DNA from: an uncultured Oscillibacter sp.
Lineage (GTDB): Bacteria; Bacillota; Clostridia; Oscillospirales; Oscillospiraceae
Length of the DNA: 43,406 nt
Assembly: GCA_900544105.1 (NCBI GenBank)
Contig: UQUC01000009.1
Span: 1-43,406 of the forward strand
Direction of reading: 5' to 3'
Part shown: one piece after another, positions 40,748-43,406 of the stretch
Position numbering within the stretch: the first letter of the stretch is position 1
How the letters are laid out: the number at the start of each line of letters is the position of its first letter
Translations under genes and position numbers: made by a program
The notes under the pieces: generated by a model
What the model was told of the DNA's origin: nothing
Database searches by the model: none
The model's input: the letters and a program-made list of their open reading frames with translations, nothing else

Positions 40748-41020
40748 ATGATCAACATTAGACCTGTTTCGGATCTGCGGAACAAATTCCCCGAAATCGA
40801 GAATACCGTGTTGAATACTGGCGAGCCTGTCTATCTGACGAAAAACGGATATGGTTCTATGGTCGTTATGAGTATTGAGCAGTATTCTGCATTGACTGAC
40901 GATGTAGAACTGAAACTGGATGAGGCAGACCGTGCAGCGGATTCCAGCGATGTTCGCTATTCCGGGGACGAGGTATTCAAGCGCGTGAGAGGACGGATTC
41001 ATGGACGGAAAGCATTATAA
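40748..41020 (+). CDS. Phd/YefM-family antitoxin
   Basis: A 90-residue type II antitoxin. N-terminal DNA-binding part with the Phd pattern INIRPVSDLRNKFPEIENTV, then EPVYLTKNGYGSMVVMSIEQYSAL; the C-terminal acidic helix would wrap the toxin. Start at MINIRP behind AAGGAGG; six upstream codons belong to the leader. The last 20 bases overlap the toxin gene. Likely represses its own promoter through the repeats at 40684-40704 and stabilises the element. Confidence 0.9.
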   Translation: MINIRPVSDLRNKFPEIENTVLNTGEPVYLTKNGYGSMVVMSIEQYSALTDDVELKLDEADRAADSSDVRYSGDEVFKRVRGRIHGRKAL

Positions 41021-41315
41021 GCTGAGTATCCTGCCGCTCTTTGAAGATGACTTGAATGAAATCGTGGACTATATCAGTGTTCGGCTTCAAAACCCAATCG
41101 CAGCTGAAGATTTTGTCGATGCGGTAGAAAACGCAATTCAAGATCGTCTTTCCTGTGCAGAAGCATTCGAGCCATACCACTCTGCGAAAGAGCGCAGGTA
41201 TCCCTATTACCGAATCCAAGTCAAGAACTATACCATCTTTTATGTAGTGATTGGCGACACGATAGAAGTACGCCGTATCGTTTATAGCCGCCGAGATTTA
41301 AGCAAGCAAATTTAA
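41001..41315 (+). CDS. RelE/ParE-family toxin
   Basis: A 104-residue toxin with the ParE/RelE fold: YKLSILPLFEDDLNEIVDYIS, then NAIQDRLSCAEAFEPY and RYPYYRIQVKNYTIFYVV with a C-terminal strand VRRIVYSRRDL. The arrangement and the helix pair at the N-terminus fit ParE (gyrase poison) somewhat better than RelE (ribosome-dependent mRNase), but this is not certain. The start lies inside the antitoxin gene (20-base overlap). A terminator follows at 41321. Confidence 0.88.
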   Translation: MDGKHYKLSILPLFEDDLNEIVDYISVRLQNPIAAEDFVDAVENAIQDRLSCAEAFEPYHSAKERRYPYYRIQVKNYTIFYVVIGDTIEVRRIVYSRRDLSKQI

Positions 41316-41320
41316 GTCAT

Positions 41321-41350
41321 AAATCCGCTCTGAAAAATCAGGGCGGATTT
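41321..41350 (+). terminator. Terminator of the toxin-antitoxin operon
   Basis: AAATCCGC-TCTGA pairs with TCAGG-GCGGATTT across AAAA and runs into a T tract, 5 bases after the toxin stop. Confidence 0.85.
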
Positions 41351-41412
41351 TTTGACACACGGCGGTATCCGCGATACCATGAACCCATCAAAAGACTTTG
41401 GAGGTACACCCT

Positions 41413-42180
41413 ATGAAACGAGGAAGTTTTGCGGCAGATTTTCTTACCGGCTTGTTGGTGGTGGGCGTCACCACCACAGCCTACGCCGCCGGGATCATGG
41501 CAGAGCGCAGCACCCACCGCGTATTTGTCGATGGACGGGAAGTACAGATGGAAGCCTATCGTATCAAAGGCAACAACTACGTCAAGCTCCGTGACATCGG
41601 CAGAGCGGTCGGCTTCAATATCTACTGGGACAGCGATAGCAAATGCGTGCAGGTCGAGTCGGACAAGCCTTACACTGGTGAAGCGCCGGTAAAGTCCACA
41701 ACGACAAAGTCCGTGGAGCAGCCTGCGCAGACAGACGTTGCCGTTGCAAAGCAGAACATCATTGACCGTACCAATGCACTCCGTAAGGAAAACGGCATCG
41801 CGGCCCTGACCACCAGCGACGAGCTCATGCAGGCGGCGCAGGTGCGAGCCGATGAAATGGCCGCCAGCGGCGCATATTCCCACACCCGGCCAGACGGTCG
41901 CAAATATGTTACCGTCACCGACTGTCAATATGTGGGCGAAAATATTCACTGCTTGGAGGAGTGGGCCCTGAAAGAAAAGAGCCTGCCAGAAACCGTCATG
42001 TGGGCATGGGCCGCTTCTGCGGGACATCTCAAAAACATGACCAATTCCCGTTACGGGAGCATTGGCGTGGGACTTGCCGAAGGCACGGATGAAAATGGAG
42101 CGGACTGTTGGTACTGTGTCCAGCTCTTTATGGATGCAGGGTGTTCCATCAGTTGGGTGGATCGCCCCGCAGCCAGGTAA
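41413..42180 (+). CDS. Secreted CAP (SCP/PR1)-domain protein
   Basis: A 255-residue exported protein. Signal-like N-terminus (SFAADFLTGLLVVGVTTTAYA), then a copper-amine-oxidase-N-like stalk (FVDGREVQMEAYRIKGNNYVKLRDIGRAVGF), a Thr/Gln-rich linker, and a CAP domain (IIDRTNALRKENGI, LMQAAQVRADEMA, AYSHTRPDGRKYVT, GENIHC, YGSIGVGL, YCVQLF). CAP proteins are secreted, often adhesive or lipid- or wall-associated; enzymatic activity is unproven. Start at MKRGSF behind TTGGAGG. Part of the surface cargo with sortase and SpaA protein. It follows the toxin terminator and has its own terminator. Confidence 0.85.
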   Translation: MKRGSFAADFLTGLLVVGVTTTAYAAGIMAERSTHRVFVDGREVQMEAYRIKGNNYVKLRDIGRAVGFNIYWDSDSKCVQVESDKPYTGEAPVKSTTTKSVEQPAQTDVAVAKQNIIDRTNALRKENGIAALTTSDELMQAAQVRADEMAASGAYSHTRPDGRKYVTVTDCQYVGENIHCLEEWALKEKSLPETVMWAWAASAGHLKNMTNSRYGSIGVGLAEGTDENGADCWYCVQLFMDAGCSISWVDRPAAR

Positions 42181-42202
42181 TAACAATTCAATATTATTTT
42201 GT

Positions 42203-42233
42203 AAAATGCGGACTGTTTTTACAGCCCGCATTT
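42203..42233 (+). terminator. Terminator of the CAP-domain gene
   Basis: AAATGCGG-A-CTGT pairs with ACAG-C-CCGCATTT around a T-rich loop and is followed by CTATTTC; it lies 22 bases after the stop. Confidence 0.75.
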
Positions 42234-42262
42234 CTATTTCACCGAATGAGGAGGAATTTCCT

Positions 42263-43406
42263 TTGAAAAAGTTAAAGACACGATTCCTGTCGGCAATCTT
42301 GGCTTTGCTGACCTTGCTGACCCTGCTGCCCACTTCTGCTTTGGCAGCCTCCGGTAGCGGAACGGGTATCAAGCCCACCACAAACCCCAATCTCTGGTCT
42401 ACCCGGCTGACCTCCACCGGTCAGCCTTATTCTTACCGTCCGCCCACGGCGGCAGGCAAGCAGCTCTACTGTATGGATCTTGGCTACTCTTATCGCTATG
42501 GGACAGCTTCTTTTCTCAACAGCTACACCTACAAAAGCGCCACCGGCGCGGACAGTGATGCCCTGTGGGATGCCGCTGTCGCAGGTACGGGGCTGGGTGA
42601 GATGGACGCCATTACCAAAGAGAATGTAAAGTGGATGATGACCTACATTGTCAACTACACGGGCGAGATCCCCGGCAGTCTGTTCATGGCCTTGCAGACC
42701 TACATCTGGGACAACCAGAGCGACAAATCCGCGGGCGGCGATACCTCCGGTGACATTGATGCCGGCGGCTTTGCCAACCGTGACACCTACGAGACTTACC
42801 TCGGCTATGTGGATTGGCTCTTGGCCCAGAAAGCCAAGGAAGACGCGGAATATCAACAGCAGATCGAAGACTACGCTGCCAAGGGTATCATCGCTGCTGT
42901 GATGGAAGATGAGTCAGCAAAATGGGCGGTCTATGCCAAATCCAGTGTGTCCGGCCGCCAGAGTTTTTTCGCGTACTATGCGCCCCGCAAATTGCAAGTC
43001 GGTAAGGTCCCTGCCCCGGAGGAACCGGATAATCCGCCTGCCGGTGATGCGGACATCACCCTCAAAAAAGTCATTGCAGGAACGAATACTGGTTTGAATG
43101 GTGCTGTGTTCAACATCTACCGGGACGGTCAGATCGTTGGCAGTGATGTGACCAAAAACGGCGGCATTATCGAGGTAAAGGATGTCACCAAGGGTCTGTG
43201 GACATTCGTGGAGGTGGAAGCTCCGGAGGGGTATGCTCTGGACCCCACCCCCCACAGCGTCTATGTCGATACCACCGATGGCGACAAGCAGTACACTGTT
43301 TCCGCCAGCAACAGTCCTCTGCCCAGCCTGAAAATCACCAAGGCAGATGCCCAGACCTTCGCCAAGGTCAAAGCGACCTTTCTGGTGGAGTCTCTGACCG
43401 GCAGCT
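42263..43406 (+). CDS. SpaA-type surface adhesin, 5' part (runs off the window)
   Basis: The reading frame is open to the window edge (381 codons). Start is a TTG behind GAGGAGG. A signal peptide (KKLKTRFLSAILALLTLLTL then LPTSALAA) leads into a thioester-like domain with GKQLYCMDLGY and a helical stretch. From about residue 263 a SpaA (prealbumin-like) domain starts: ITLKKV carries the isopeptide Lys and EAPEGYAL the usual Glu. A second SpaA repeat begins at PSLKITKADAQ near residue 354. It resembles tip or backbone pilins that sortases link. A C-terminal LPxTG-like motif is expected beyond the edge. The nearby sortase gene is the probable partner. Confidence 0.87.
   Translation, partial: MKKLKTRFLSAILALLTLLTLLPTSALAASGSGTGIKPTTNPNLWSTRLTSTGQPYSYRPPTAAGKQLYCMDLGYSYRYGTASFLNSYTYKSATGADSDALWDAAVAGTGLGEMDAITKENVKWMMTYIVNYTGEIPGSLFMALQTYIWDNQSDKSAGGDTSGDIDAGGFANRDTYETYLGYVDWLLAQKAKEDAEYQQQIEDYAAKGIIAAVMEDESAKWAVYAKSSVSGRQSFFAYYAPRKLQVGKVPAPEEPDNPPAGDADITLKKVIAGTNTGLNGAVFNIYRDGQIVGSDVTKNGGIIEVKDVTKGLWTFVEVEAPEGYALDPTPHSVYVDTTDGDKQYTVSASNSPLPSLKITKADAQTFAKVKATFLVESLTGS

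Larger units (their letters stand above)
18030..43406. mobile_element. Tn1549-like integrative conjugative element, left part
   Basis: A continuous, rightward-transcribed module set: RepA_N, ParA, ParB, polyvalent-domain proteins, giant methyltransferase-helicase, DUF3848/3849, DUF3991-Toprim, MobC, HUH relaxase, PcfB and LtrC/ArdC-like, followed by surface-protein cargo. This suite is characteristic of ICEs of gut Clostridia. The integrase, VirD4 coupling protein and VirB4/VirB6 mating-pore genes are absent from the window and are expected to the right. The left end is inside sigK; the right end is not seen. Confidence 0.85.

Noticed and set aside
1..43406. tRNA, rRNA genes and CRISPR arrays
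   Set aside because: I saw no cloverleaf with T-loop GGTTCGAATCC-like core, no rRNA sequence, and no regularly spaced direct repeats.

Overview
The window looks like chromosome of a GC-rich, endospore-forming gut Firmicute of the Oscillospiraceae type (Flavonifractor/Oscillibacter/Lawsonibacter-like). The grounds are high GC, strong AGGAGG ribosome sites, a Spo0A gene, a SigK-type sigma factor and an integrative conjugative element (ICE) of the Tn1549-like class. The genus is an inference; no rRNA is present to fix it.

Region 1 (1-16.3 kb) is a metabolic island that reads as organophosphorus or phospho-sugar uptake and use. It holds a phnD-phnC-phnE(double) transporter behind a structured attenuator-like leader, a PHP-family phosphoesterase and a LacI-family repressor. 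It also has an operon of three tandem paralogous HAD proteins plus a phosphoglycerate mutase whose two halves are in swapped order (a natural circular permutation). A second, AfuABC/FbpABC-like ABC transporter operon ends with a small membrane protein and a fourth HAD protein. Three copies of a GCAAACGTTT-type operator lie just downstream of sigma-A promoters for lacI, the HAD operon and the second transporter, so the LacI protein probably controls a three-operon regulon and itself.

Region 2 (16.5-18.05 kb) is the sporulation segment: spo0A, then the 3' part of a sigK-like gene. The 5' part of sigK is replaced by foreign sequence. The mobile element therefore appears to sit inside sigK, like the skin elements of Bacillus subtilis and Clostridioides difficile.

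Region 3 (about 18.05-43.4 kb, running off the right edge) is the element. It starts with a promoter that fires straight into a perfect 53-bp palindrome, followed by a truncated RepA_N gene, parA and parB. Three accessory polyvalent-domain proteins come next, then a 2933-residue ArdC-like/methyltransferase/SNF2-helicase protein with a tnpV gene overprinted in its +1 frame. DUF3848/3849 proteins, a VbhA-like antitoxin, RhuM and a DUF3991-Toprim protein follow. The transfer genes are an oriT-like region, MobC, a MobP-type HUH relaxase, PcfB and an LtrC/ArdC-like protein. The cargo is surface-directed: a membrane-anchored secreted protein, a sortase, a Phd/ParE toxin-antitoxin pair, a secreted CAP-domain protein and the start of a SpaA-type adhesin. 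The integrase, coupling protein and mating-pore genes are not in the window and would lie to the right.
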